From contig JAFVIC010000056.1 in NCBI GenBank assembly GCA_017477935.1, forward strand, positions 1-58,573: a stretch of DNA of 58,573 nt. Reading direction: 5' to 3'. This DNA is from Akkermansia sp. (GTDB lineage: Bacteria > Verrucomicrobiota > Verrucomicrobiia > Verrucomicrobiales > Akkermansiaceae). Position numbers and translations under genes: made by a program. How positions within the stretch are numbered: the first letter of the stretch is position 1; each line of letters starts with the position of its first letter. The notes beneath the pieces were generated by a model. It did not search any database. It saw nothing but the letters and a program-made list of their open reading frames with translations, and had not been told where the DNA came from. Positions 50,428 to 58,413 of this stretch are shown piece by piece.

Positions 50428-50456
50428 TTTATAGGATATACGCTCCCTTTAGTCAA
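50428..50456 (-). promoter_or_regulatory. Promoter of the MBOAT-SGNH operon
   Basis: TTGACT (50456-50451), 17-bp spacer, TATAAA (50433-50428). Leader of about 21 nt with AGGA before the GTG start. Confidence 0.7.
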
Positions 50457-50669
50457 GGCTAATTTAGGGCATGATGCAACGCTGCAAGTTGTAAAATCAA
50501 ATGCGACACCGAAAGAGCTAGCCGGAAAAATCAGGAGTCAGACCTATTTTAACAGCTCAATGGGAGCTTGTCGGGACCGGCACCTATACAACACATCTGA
50601 GCAGCTGACAAATTGGCGAAAGTAAGCGCCCCATCGGAAAAATCCGATGGCTTCGTATACCGGAGCAGC
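50457..50669. other. Intergenic region without gene
   Basis: No gene seen. ATCAGGAGTCAGACCTATTT at 50529-50548 has the GTCAGACC word often found at the ends of REP/RAYT-type elements, which is a weak resemblance only. A CATCGG/CCGATG hairpin is at about 50632-50649. Confidence 0.5.
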
Positions 50670-50701
50670 AAAAGCCGCTGCCCGAAAGAGCAGCGGCTTT
50701 T
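50670..50701. terminator. Symmetric terminator between the two minus-strand units
   Basis: AAAAGCCGCTG/CAGCGGCTTTT perfect 11-bp stem with a 10-nt loop, 65 bp after the stop of the S6-like gene. A-run and T-run make it usable in both directions. Confidence 0.85.
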
Positions 50702-50765
50702 GAGAAATCAGCGTAGTTTGCCACACTCAGTCAGGAGCTACTCTGCGAGTAGCCCGGGCAGGACT

Positions 50766-53700
50766 TCAGCGACGGCGGCGACGGGCAGCCAGACCGGCAA
50801 GAGCCAACAGGCTCAAAGCAGGCGCACTCGGTTCAGGAATAACGAAGTACATGCGGTTCGCATTTTCCGAGTTATAGTATGCGGCAAGTTGCCCCCTATC
50901 CGTCACGGCATTCACTTGCAGCGCCTCGGAATTTGCAAACACGATGTTCTTGTCAAACTCCAGGCACACTATCTCGAATGACGGCAATGTTTCCAGTCCA
51001 CGGAAATCCAACGTTATACTACTACCACAAATGGTTAAAGCTCCGGTCAGGATATGAGTTTTCAGCTCCAGCACCGGGGTTTCGGCGCTCAGTTGAAGGG
51101 TATTCTCGGGGTTACCATATTGAAGCAATGTATCGACAGGCAGAGAACGGGACTGAAGAATATCAGTGTTGGCCTCTGTAAGCACCAGAGTACTATTGTG
51201 CATAGATACTTTTGCCGACTTACCGTCAATTGTGCTACCGGAATCCACGACTAAATCTTTCAGTTCCAGCGTGACGCCTTCTTTCAGAGTCACGGAAGCC
51301 CCCTGTATGGCAGCAACCTTATCCTTATCCTTACCGGCGGACAAGCGAAGGGAGGAAGTTTCGGAATCTATGTAGGATATGTAGGATTCCACATTGGAGA
51401 GTACCCCTTCACCATTGGCGGCAGTCATGGTCGCAACTTCTGTTTGACCACGTTGCCAGGAGAGAGAGGCACCTTTCGCCAGCTTCACATCACCCTTGTG
51501 ACCATAGTAGTCGGCAATCTCCGCTGTGGATTGCAATTTTTCCCCACCTTCTATATACTCCTGCGCATACTGCACCCCCTCGTGCATAATATACTTACCA
51601 CCGTCCTCCACCGTTACCGTGCCGATAAGCCGAGCGTGGCTCTCCAGCTCAAAAACAGCACCTTTCTGCACGGTGACTTTCATGGTAGCATCCGCATAGT
51701 GCCAGTCATTCTCTCGGGTGGAAAAGTTCACGACCTCCATTGATGTACTGGAGCTTCCGAATCCATGAACGGTCGGCGTACCGGCGAGCTTAACCGTGCC
51801 GTTCTGCACGGTAAGGCCACTGTTTTCATGGAGCAGTTGGGTTCGTATGCCGTTCAGTTCCCAGGTACCTTCACCGGCATAGGTTACACCCAGTGAAGAT
51901 TTGCCGCCGCCATCAGAGAACGAGCCTGCGAACTTCTGCGAGCCAACCTCCATAAAAGTAAGAGAGGCATGCTTTGCTGAGCTGTTGGTAATCACGGCTT
52001 CCTCCGTAAGTGCATGAATGGTAAAGCCCGCCTGCTTTTCCCCGCCGGTCAGATACCAATCCATCGACTGACCATTCATATCCAGTGTACCGCCCCCATT
52101 GCCGAAAGTGAGATCACGGAAAATCTGCCCGATATTGGCAATTTTCACCGTAGAGCCGGTATTCACCAGCACATTGTAGGCAGCATAGCCGTCCTTCTGA
52201 TTCAGCAAAGTCTCGCCCTTGCCCCCCAGATTCAGGAATATCTCATTCTTGCCCGTACCGCAGATATTGAGCGTGCCCTCACCCACCTTGCGCCACTCGC
52301 GCATGTAGTTCGTATCGGCATTGCGCAGGCTTACATTCACCTGCACCCCGGCATCGACCATATAACCGGCCGAGTTTAATTGAGGGTTTAATTGCTTGCT
52401 GTCGTCCGGGTCGACATTGAAAACAACATCCTTGTGCCCATTGGCCGCAAAGTGCATATATCCCAGCCCCAAATCAGTATCCATGGTCACATTAACATTG
52501 TAGGTAGCCTTATCGGCGGCGGCCAGAAGCACAAGATTTTGAGTTCGGTACAACTTGGCGTAGGTAATTCCCTTCTCGATAACAGCTTTATCATCATCAT
52601 CGAACGTAACACTGGGTGTTGCGTTCAAGTATTCGCTGCCGTAGCCATACCAATCGTCCTTATTCTTCAAGTCTGACAAATCTTTCCAGGTATGCTGCCC
52701 GGTAGCGACTGCCCTGAACGTCACACTCTCCCAATTGATTTTGTCGTAGACCAGATTGCCGTCGTCATCTCTCAGGTATCCCACCGCCGACTTCACGGTC
52801 ACCTCCTGACCACTGATAGTATCAGTCATGCCGCCATCCTCGGGTGTCTCTGCTCCTTCTATCCTGAGATCCCCTTTCACAGTATCCATGTTGACGTAGA
52901 CATTATCGGCATTCATCTGAGCCTGAGTCCACCCCGCTGCAGAACCACCACGTTTATAGGTGTCGCCATTGGTTCCGATATGTTCCATCAGGAATCGAAA
53001 ACTCTTGCTCTCAGCATCCCACACAAAATAGGGGCTGCCGGAATCCGCCCCCTGAGAGCCAAAGGGTAAAGGAGTTAAATCGCTTGCACCGCCACTGGTC
53101 GTTTTTTCGGCCGTTGTCACATACACCCGGGTAAAGTCATCGCTAACCTTAACCAAATCGCTGATATAGCCTATACCACCCACTGTGAACATACCACCGT
53201 AGTTCACCTCTGTTGCCTTACCCTCCTCATCCCAAGTCACCTGAGTACCGCCGCCCACGTGATACACCAACGCCGCCGTTGACTTCAACTCCTTGCCGAT
53301 ATCACCGGTATACAGTGCTGCGGGCTCCACATCGGTAATCAACTTACTCAATCTGGAAATTTTATAGTCCTGCTCCGTAGCTGAATCACTGCCGCCGAAA
53401 ATCTGGTGGATAAACTTGGTTCCCTCCTCAATCCCCATGTACTTGATACTGCGATTGGAGCCAATCCCCCAATCATTCGCTGTAAACGTAGGATACGGTA
53501 CATTCGTCTGGTGAGCGGCGGTTACCACGTAGTTGTATGAAATAGCCGTGCTGCTGCCTATATCCGACACGGATTCAAAGCTCACCATGCCATGCTCCAT
53601 GGTGTATGGAGTTTCACTCTTACCACTTGTAGATGTGTACTCTATTTTCACACCACCATCCCGTATGTGATCCAGCAGCGCGTTCGTTGTACCTACTGCA

Positions 53701-53852
53701 TAGCGCCCGGAATTCGACGCAAAATCCACATAAGTGTTGCGCGAAACATCCGAATGCATAACTGCCGCCTGAAGCGTAGTACTCAGCGCACATACGCCCC
53801 CGACCGACAGTACAACCCAACGCAGGAATCGAAGAGAAAAACGAAGTTTCAT
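50766..53852 (-). CDS. S6/IgA-protease-like passenger with PEP-CTERM-like anchor
   Basis: A 1028-residue surface protein. Signal peptide at 1-30. Residues about 35-290 resemble the chymotrypsin-like protease domain of S6 autotransporters: VVTAAH with H114, DYKISRLSKLITDVEPA with D162, and GADSGSPYF with S271. Then comes a long beta-helical passenger with autotransporter-type repeats (KVGEGTLNICGTGKNEI, TYAGEGTWELNGI, GLTVQNGTVKLAG). There is no outer-membrane beta-barrel. The C-terminus has PEPSAP, a hydrophobic segment (ALSLLALAGLA) and RRRRR, the PEP-CTERM layout. ATG 53852 is used because the promoter covers the upstream ATGs. Confidence 0.85.
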   Translation of the reverse strand: MKLRFSLRFLRWVVLSVGGVCALSTTLQAAVMHSDVSRNTYVDFASNSGRYAVGTTNALLDHIRDGGVKIEYTSTSGKSETPYTMEHGMVSFESVSDIGSSTAISYNYVVTAAHQTNVPYPTFTANDWGIGSNRSIKYMGIEEGTKFIHQIFGGSDSATEQDYKISRLSKLITDVEPAALYTGDIGKELKSTAALVYHVGGGTQVTWDEEGKATEVNYGGMFTVGGIGYISDLVKVSDDFTRVYVTTAEKTTSGGASDLTPLPFGSQGADSGSPYFVWDAESKSFRFLMEHIGTNGDTYKRGGSAAGWTQAQMNADNVYVNMDTVKGDLRIEGAETPEDGGMTDTISGQEVTVKSAVGYLRDDDGNLVYDKINWESVTFRAVATGQHTWKDLSDLKNKDDWYGYGSEYLNATPSVTFDDDDKAVIEKGITYAKLYRTQNLVLLAAADKATYNVNVTMDTDLGLGYMHFAANGHKDVVFNVDPDDSKQLNPQLNSAGYMVDAGVQVNVSLRNADTNYMREWRKVGEGTLNICGTGKNEIFLNLGGKGETLLNQKDGYAAYNVLVNTGSTVKIANIGQIFRDLTFGNGGGTLDMNGQSMDWYLTGGEKQAGFTIHALTEEAVITNSSAKHASLTFMEVGSQKFAGSFSDGGGKSSLGVTYAGEGTWELNGIRTQLLHENSGLTVQNGTVKLAGTPTVHGFGSSSTSMEVVNFSTRENDWHYADATMKVTVQKGAVFELESHARLIGTVTVEDGGKYIMHEGVQYAQEYIEGGEKLQSTAEIADYYGHKGDVKLAKGASLSWQRGQTEVATMTAANGEGVLSNVESYISYIDSETSSLRLSAGKDKDKVAAIQGASVTLKEGVTLELKDLVVDSGSTIDGKSAKVSMHNSTLVLTEANTDILQSRSLPVDTLLQYGNPENTLQLSAETPVLELKTHILTGALTICGSSITLDFRGLETLPSFEIVCLEFDKNIVFANSEALQVNAVTDRGQLAAYYNSENANRMYFVIPEPSAPALSLLALAGLAARRRRR

Positions 53853-53873
53853 GGCATGCAGGAGAGATTTATT

Positions 53874-53902
53874 TATTATCTGCATTTTCATCGATATGTC
53901 AA
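53874..53902 (-). promoter_or_regulatory. Promoter of the S6-like gene
   Basis: TTGACA (53902-53897), 17-bp spacer, ATAATA (53879-53874) or TAATAA one base later. Leader of about 14 nt to ATG 53852. Confidence 0.65.
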
Positions 53903-53907
53903 GTCAG

Positions 53908-53948
53908 CAAAAAGGCATTCCGGCCAAAAAGGCATTCCGGCCAAAAAG
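53908..53948. repeat. 17-bp tandem repeats upstream of the promoter
   Basis: Two perfect copies of a 17-bp unit CAAAAAGGCATTCCGGC (53908-53924, 53925-53941) and the start of a third. They begin 6 bp upstream of the -35 of the S6-like gene. They could be binding sites for an activator. Confidence 0.8.
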
Positions 53949-54033
53949 TGCTTATCATGCTTGCCGGACGTCAAAATAAATGTGCTGCTCCGTCATAACA
54001 TTTGCAGAAGGAAGCCGGATGGCAGGCATGGGA

Positions 54034-54705
54034 TTATTCTTCGTTATCGCGCTTCAACCATTCGGCAATACGCTCGTAGCACGCGATAAAAGGCAGAGCG
54101 ACAACAGCAGCGGCTCCCTGTACGAGAATGACGGGGGCATCTATGCCGACATAGCACACGGCGGCCAGAGGATAAGCATATAAGGCGTGCAGATCAGGGC
54201 TGTTTTCCTTCGTAATAATGGCATGGCGGAACACCTCATTGTCGCTTACTCTTTGAGAGCGAGAATCCGCAAATGGAATCCGGGTAGAATATACTCTTGC
54301 TCCGGCCGGTAGCTCCGTAAGGTAGGGCGAATCAGCAACCCTCAAGTACTTCTCACCCTTTGACCGTGGGCTCCATGCCACCGCCGGAATCCGCTCTTGC
54401 ACCGGTTCCAACTCCTGGTAAACCGTTTGGCGGGGAGCGCCATCCGTTGTTCGCCTGTAATCGGTTGCAGCGCGATCGATACTATCGCACCACTCAGGGT
54501 TATATTCATGGAAGGATGTCAGGGTTCCCTTTGCGTATATTTTTCCCTCGGCGTGGTAAAGTGCAAGGGACTGCCCCTCTCGCTCGTGTAGCAGAATACA
54601 TTGCCCCTCTTGCCCGAGATGCTTAAAATGCTGCCCTGTATGGGTGATACAGCTACTGAGCCCGGGCACACAGAGCGCTGCCATCATCATCAGAACTTTT
54701 TTCAT
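54034..54705 (-). CDS. Lipoprotein of unknown function
   Basis: A 223-residue lipoprotein: lipobox GLSSC with Cys19, a soluble region, and a hydrophobic C-terminal part (YVGIDAPVILVQGAAAVVAL). The layout resembles that of the lipoprotein at 20120-20812. It lies upstream of the S6-like gene on the same strand, with about 130 bp including the 17-bp repeats between. Confidence 0.78.
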   Translation of the reverse strand: MKKVLMMMAALCVPGLSSCITHTGQHFKHLGQEGQCILLHEREGQSLALYHAEGKIYAKGTLTSFHEYNPEWCDSIDRAATDYRRTTDGAPRQTVYQELEPVQERIPAVAWSPRSKGEKYLRVADSPYLTELPAGARVYSTRIPFADSRSQRVSDNEVFRHAIITKENSPDLHALYAYPLAAVCYVGIDAPVILVQGAAAVVALPFIACYERIAEWLKRDNEE

Positions 54706-54835
54706 GGTTTTATCACTCTGTTAACATTATCACTCATACGCCCCATTCCTCAGAGCGCAAAAAATGACCGATTTACCACTACATACTAGCACAATACCCC
54801 CATTTTGCAAGAAAAAGGTGGATTTAGAGCGGAAT

Positions 54836-54865
54836 TCGCAATTTTTGACGCAGTGCCAGTTTTTT
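54836..54865 (+). repeat. Left inverted repeat of the acyltransferase module
   Basis: Pairs with 56298-56327; the perfect core is 54842-54858. Confidence 0.75.
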
Positions 54866-54883
54866 CTGCACCGAGAACCAAAG

Positions 54884-54997
54884 AATTTGGACGAGGCTAT
54901 AGAAATGACATCAGAGTGGATGGAATACTATAACCGAGAAAGGCCGCATTCATCGCTAAAGAATTGTAGTCCCCTGATGTATAGGGAAAATCACGCC
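54884..54997 (+). pseudogene. IS3-family transposase C-terminal fragment
   Basis: About 38 codons encoding NLDEAIEMTSEWMEYYNRER then PHSSLKNCSPLMYREN. This is the C-terminal end of IS3-type integrase-core transposases (YNxxRPHSSL, sxPxxY). The preceding catalytic domain is missing, so it is a remnant. It lies just inside the left inverted repeat. Confidence 0.82.
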
Positions 54998-55013
54998 ACC
55001 CCCCTTCCGGCGA

Positions 55014-55118
55014 ATTTTTGGCGCGATTTTTCCGCTCCGGCACGGCTCGCGTCGCTACGCTCCGCGCCCTCGCTACGCTCGGGACGCCATGCCTATGCTT
55101 CAAAATCGCGCCAAAAAT
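55014..55118. repeat. Hairpin cassette with 17-bp arms
   Basis: A perfect 17-bp inverted repeat (55014-55030 with 55102-55118, ATTTTTGGCGCGATTTT form) encloses a GC-rich core in which TCGCTACGCTC occurs twice. It lies between the transposase remnant and the acyltransferase gene and looks like a small inserted non-coding element. Confidence 0.75.
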
Positions 55119-55238
55119 GGCTTGACATCAGAGGGTATAGAATGATATATGAGACTCATACGCCACATGCACACAAGAGGGGGCTTAAATTGGCTTCCTA
55201 AGTGTCGAAAGAAGGGCGCCAGTTTACTAATCACAGTC

Positions 55239-56297
55239 ATGAACCGCCGCTTTCCCTATATTTCACTGCTCAAAACCCTCGCAATGCTGATGGTGGTGCT
55301 GCTGCACTCCTCTCTGTATTTCGTGAACTTCAACCCATTCTGGCCACTGAAAGCCAATGCTCCGGACGCGGTGGTGGACGGAATGGTACGGGTGTTGGAA
55401 TGTATGGTTGTTCCCGGTTTTTTCATGGCATCCGGCTTTTTGCTGACCCGCTCTCTTTGTGTGAGCAGTAAGGGATGGCCGGCACAGGCAGCGGGGCGCA
55501 GCAAACGGCTGCTGCTTCCCTACTTTGTCACCGGAATCCTGTATCTGGTGCCTGTGTACACCCTGCTGGATTTACCCTCATTCATGCGCCCGGAGGGGGC
55601 GGGGTGGACGGATGGCTACTCCGCCTTCTTCCGGGGACAGTTTGCAGATCACCTCTGGTTTCTGATGGCTCTGTTCTGGAGTACGCTGGTGTTCCTGTGT
55701 ATGGCACCGCTACTGCGCAAACGCAGCACCGTTTGGGCAGCTGCGGCTCTGTCCGTGGGCTTGGCATGGCTCAACACCACCTACATGTCCCACTGGTGCT
55801 ACTACAACCTCTCGCAGTTGGCCCAACCTCTGCTCATGATGGCGCTGGGTGCCGTTCTTTTCCACAACCACGTTCTTCTGGAACGCATGGGGCGCTGGAA
55901 TCTGCTGACCGGAGGGCTTGTACTGACAGTCGGTATACTCTGCATCATCCATTGGACAGACGGCAACCCGGCATGGCACACCCGCAACTTTCTCTGCACG
56001 CTGGGGCTGGCGCTCCTGCTTTACGGCATGGTGGGTGAAAAGCCCTGCCGTCTGCAACAGACACGCGCCGGAATGTGGTTTGAAAAGAACAGCATGCTCT
56101 TTTACCTGCTGCATTCACCCTTCCCCCTCATCTGTTTCGTCTACATCTACCGCAACTCTGAATGGGTGCAGAGTCTACCGGGAGCGATCTATGTCTCCAT
56201 ATTCTTCCCCTTAGCCGTTCTCTGCACCATTCTTCTTACCCGTTCGGTCGTGAAGATACTCAGCAAAATCAATCCTCCCCAATCCGGAAAAGCATGA
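55239..56297 (+). CDS. Acyltransferase 3-like membrane protein
   Basis: A 352-residue polytopic protein (about ten membrane helices) of the acyltransferase 3 (OafA/NodX) type: FPYISLLKTLAMLMVVLLHS at the N-terminus with the conserved His, and FADHLWFLMALFW in the middle. Such enzymes O-acylate surface glycans or exported sugars. ATG 55239 fits the family N-terminus; earlier codons overlap DNA that looks non-coding. It is enclosed by the inverted-repeat module. Confidence 0.85.
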   Translation: MNRRFPYISLLKTLAMLMVVLLHSSLYFVNFNPFWPLKANAPDAVVDGMVRVLECMVVPGFFMASGFLLTRSLCVSSKGWPAQAAGRSKRLLLPYFVTGILYLVPVYTLLDLPSFMRPEGAGWTDGYSAFFRGQFADHLWFLMALFWSTLVFLCMAPLLRKRSTVWAAAALSVGLAWLNTTYMSHWCYYNLSQLAQPLLMMALGAVLFHNHVLLERMGRWNLLTGGLVLTVGILCIIHWTDGNPAWHTRNFLCTLGLALLLYGMVGEKPCRLQQTRAGMWFEKNSMLFYLLHSPFPLICFVYIYRNSEWVQSLPGAIYVSIFFPLAVLCTILLTRSVVKILSKINPPQSGKA

Positions 56298-56327
56298 AAA
56301 AAAATGGCACTGCGTCAAAAAACGCGA
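56298..56327 (-). repeat. Right inverted repeat of the acyltransferase module
   Basis: Inverted copy of 54836-54865; the perfect core is 56305-56321. It begins at the acyltransferase stop. Confidence 0.75.
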
Positions 56328-56331
56328 CCAT

Positions 56332-57018
56332 TCATTGATTCGGACAGCTATCTCGATGTTGTTGGTTTTCCCTCATTACCGCCTGAAACAACTGTAACAT
56401 ATGTGGGGATTCGCCGGCTGATTCCGGCAGCCACGGAGCCCGGATGCGGTGAGGGGGTGTATCGTGGTCGGCAAGAATATATTCCAGATAAAGCGGTTTG
56501 CCGCCGTTGACCTGAGCATCGGGGTGCTGAACTTCCAGCAACGCTTCTACGCCGGCACGCTCCATTTGAAAGACTTTTTCGCCCGGTTTGTGTATTAACT
56601 CGCTCAAACCGCGAACAGCTAACAACTTCCCCTTCTCTACAGGAACATGGTACAAATCGCAGGCCCCGTCGGGCAGCGGTTTGTAATCGGTAAGCTTATA
56701 ATATGTGCCGGACTCGAAATCAACGCGTTGAATGGCAAGCGGAGCGTGAAAACTGACCTCCTTACCGCAGTAGGGGGCAAATTCCGGCAGAGCGGAAAAA
56801 TCGATGACATCGTTCCGGCGTACGCTGCCATCGCGCAATTCCTGTTTCACCATCCTCTGAGTTTCGGCGGAAAAATCCCACCCGGCCGGGATTTCCGCAC
56901 CCCCGACCTGTTTGTTAATATATTCGTGCTCAGGCGCGCAGCTCACACTGACCACAGCTGTCAGACAGGCAGCGACAGCGGCCGGTATTCTGCGGAAAAT
57001 GTGTCTCACAGCATTCAT
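56332..57018 (-). CDS. Lipoprotein of unknown function, coupled to the serpin
   Basis: A 228-residue lipoprotein (lipobox VSVSC, Cys27) with no recognised domain. The central part is rich in beta-prone stretches (EVSFHAPLAIQRVDFESGTY). Its ATG overlaps the serpin stop by 4 bp (57015-57018), so it is made together with the serpin and may anchor or assist it. Confidence 0.78.
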   Translation of the reverse strand: MNAVRHIFRRIPAAVAACLTAVVSVSCAPEHEYINKQVGGAEIPAGWDFSAETQRMVKQELRDGSVRRNDVIDFSALPEFAPYCGKEVSFHAPLAIQRVDFESGTYYKLTDYKPLPDGACDLYHVPVEKGKLLAVRGLSELIHKPGEKVFQMERAGVEALLEVQHPDAQVNGGKPLYLEYILADHDTPPHRIRAPWLPESAGESPHMLQLFQAVMRENQQHRDSCPNQ

Positions 57019-58208
57019 GACGGTTGGTGGGTTATCCCCATAAAGTAAGGAGCTGCAGGGGTATTCAAATCCCCGATGACCCAGATAAAGGGTCTGTCGA
57101 ATACGATGACTTCGGGGCGGGGCCCGGGGGTAATGGATTTGTAGCGAGCGACAGCCACAGTGACCGCCGCGGCCTCCGTCCCTTCTTCATCAGCCTTGCA
57201 ATAGCAGCGTTGCAAAACGTCCGAAAGATACAGGGGCTGCGAGGAAAAACCGCTGAAGTCAGCCCCCTGGGAGAACGCAGCCTGCAACCCGCAGGCTTGC
57301 AAGGCCGGTTTGAGGGAGTAGGTACCGGGGTTCAACTCGAAGCGGGGCAGGTACACGATGGTATCGCGAGCGGGGCTTTCTGCCAGCGCCCGGCGAATAT
57401 CCTGATATTGCTGCGGTGTCAGATTGCGGGCAAAATCGCCGACCGTTTTGCCGGGCAGGATTCCGATGAAATACCCCGGCTCCCCCTGCCGCCCCTCAGT
57501 ATTGTAGGGAATCGCAACGGCTCGCCAGTCCTCGCCTTCAGCATAGCGGTACTTCGCCTTGCGGCACATCATGGCAACAGGTATGATGCTGCCGTTTTCC
57601 AATTGAAAATCAGCATCGTCGGCCGTGTCGTTCACAGAGAATGGGTGAAGCCATTTTTCCTTCAGGTAGATGGCATTTGCCGCGACCAATGCGGTGTTGG
57701 GGGCGATATCGCGGGCGGATATAATGGTGGGAATCAGGCCCCGGGTCTTATCCTCAGCCCAGCCATTGATGGTTGCCGCCGCTTTGTCCGGTGCTGTGGC
57801 AAAGGGCACCCGCCGCACTTCGTCGACCTTCACGCGGGGGTTGAGGGTAAAGTTCTCAGCAATGAATAAGGCAGCGGCCTCAGCCGGAGCCATGGCCGTG
57901 CGCACCCCCGCCTTACCCATGGGCAAGGCCGCCAGTTCAGCAGCGGTGGAGCCCCCTGCCCCTTGCTGCAAGAGACGCAGGACGGATTCCAGACTGACAG
58001 GCGAGAACACAAAGTTACCTTTCTGAGACGCCGCCAGCACCGAAAATACCTGAACCGCAAAACTGTCCGTCTCGCGGCATGGGGGCGACTGCAGCGCCAC
58101 GGTTGAACAGCCGGAATGCCCCAATGGCTGAGCAGCCGCTACCTCCCCCTGTTGAGAACACCCCACCATACTCATTAAAAACAGAAAACCGAAAAACTTC
58201 TTTAACAT
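57015..58208 (-). CDS. Serpin lipoprotein (serine protease inhibitor)
   Basis: A 397-residue serpin with a lipobox (SMVGC, Cys17). The shutter sequence FVFSPVSLESVLRLLQQGAGG and TALVAANAIYLKEKW are typical. The hinge EEGTEAAAVTVAVA (from residue 341) is of the inhibitory type with small residues, placing P1 at Lys357 and P1' at Ser358. It should inhibit trypsin-like proteases by the suicide mechanism at the cell surface. ATG 58208 is preferred: AAGGAG lies 7 nt upstream. Confidence 0.92.
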   Translation of the reverse strand: MLKKFFGFLFLMSMVGCSQQGEVAAAQPLGHSGCSTVALQSPPCRETDSFAVQVFSVLAASQKGNFVFSPVSLESVLRLLQQGAGGSTAAELAALPMGKAGVRTAMAPAEAAALFIAENFTLNPRVKVDEVRRVPFATAPDKAAATINGWAEDKTRGLIPTIISARDIAPNTALVAANAIYLKEKWLHPFSVNDTADDADFQLENGSIIPVAMMCRKAKYRYAEGEDWRAVAIPYNTEGRQGEPGYFIGILPGKTVGDFARNLTPQQYQDIRRALAESPARDTIVYLPRFELNPGTYSLKPALQACGLQAAFSQGADFSGFSSQPLYLSDVLQRCYCKADEEGTEAAAVTVAVARYKSITPGPRPEVIVFDRPFIWVIGDLNTPAAPYFMGITHQPS

Positions 58209-58413
58209 GTGTGGCTCCTTTTGGCTCATGATATCCTTTTTCGCCCGAAAGCGCAACCATAAGTTGCGGAATGGGCGTTTACTTCATCATATAGACGCTC
58301 ATCGACCGGGCTTTTGTTGAGACATGCCGCACAATTTCGCAACTTCTGGCAACGCCGCAGGGGGGGCCAATGGCTATTTGTCGCCCCCCGCAGACGCGAA
58401 CGCCCGCAAAAAA

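Larger units (their letters stand above)
54836..56327. mobile_element. Module bounded by 30-bp inverted repeats
   Basis: The two ends, 54836-54865 and 56298-56327, are inverted copies matching at about 27 of 30 positions, with a 17-bp perfect core. Within the core each end can be read TGACGCAGTGCCA, i.e. TG...CA ends as in IS3-family elements. Inside are an IS3-type transposase fragment, a hairpin cassette and an acyltransferase gene. No target duplication is evident. A degenerate transposon that picked up a passenger gene is the simplest reading. Confidence 0.6.
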
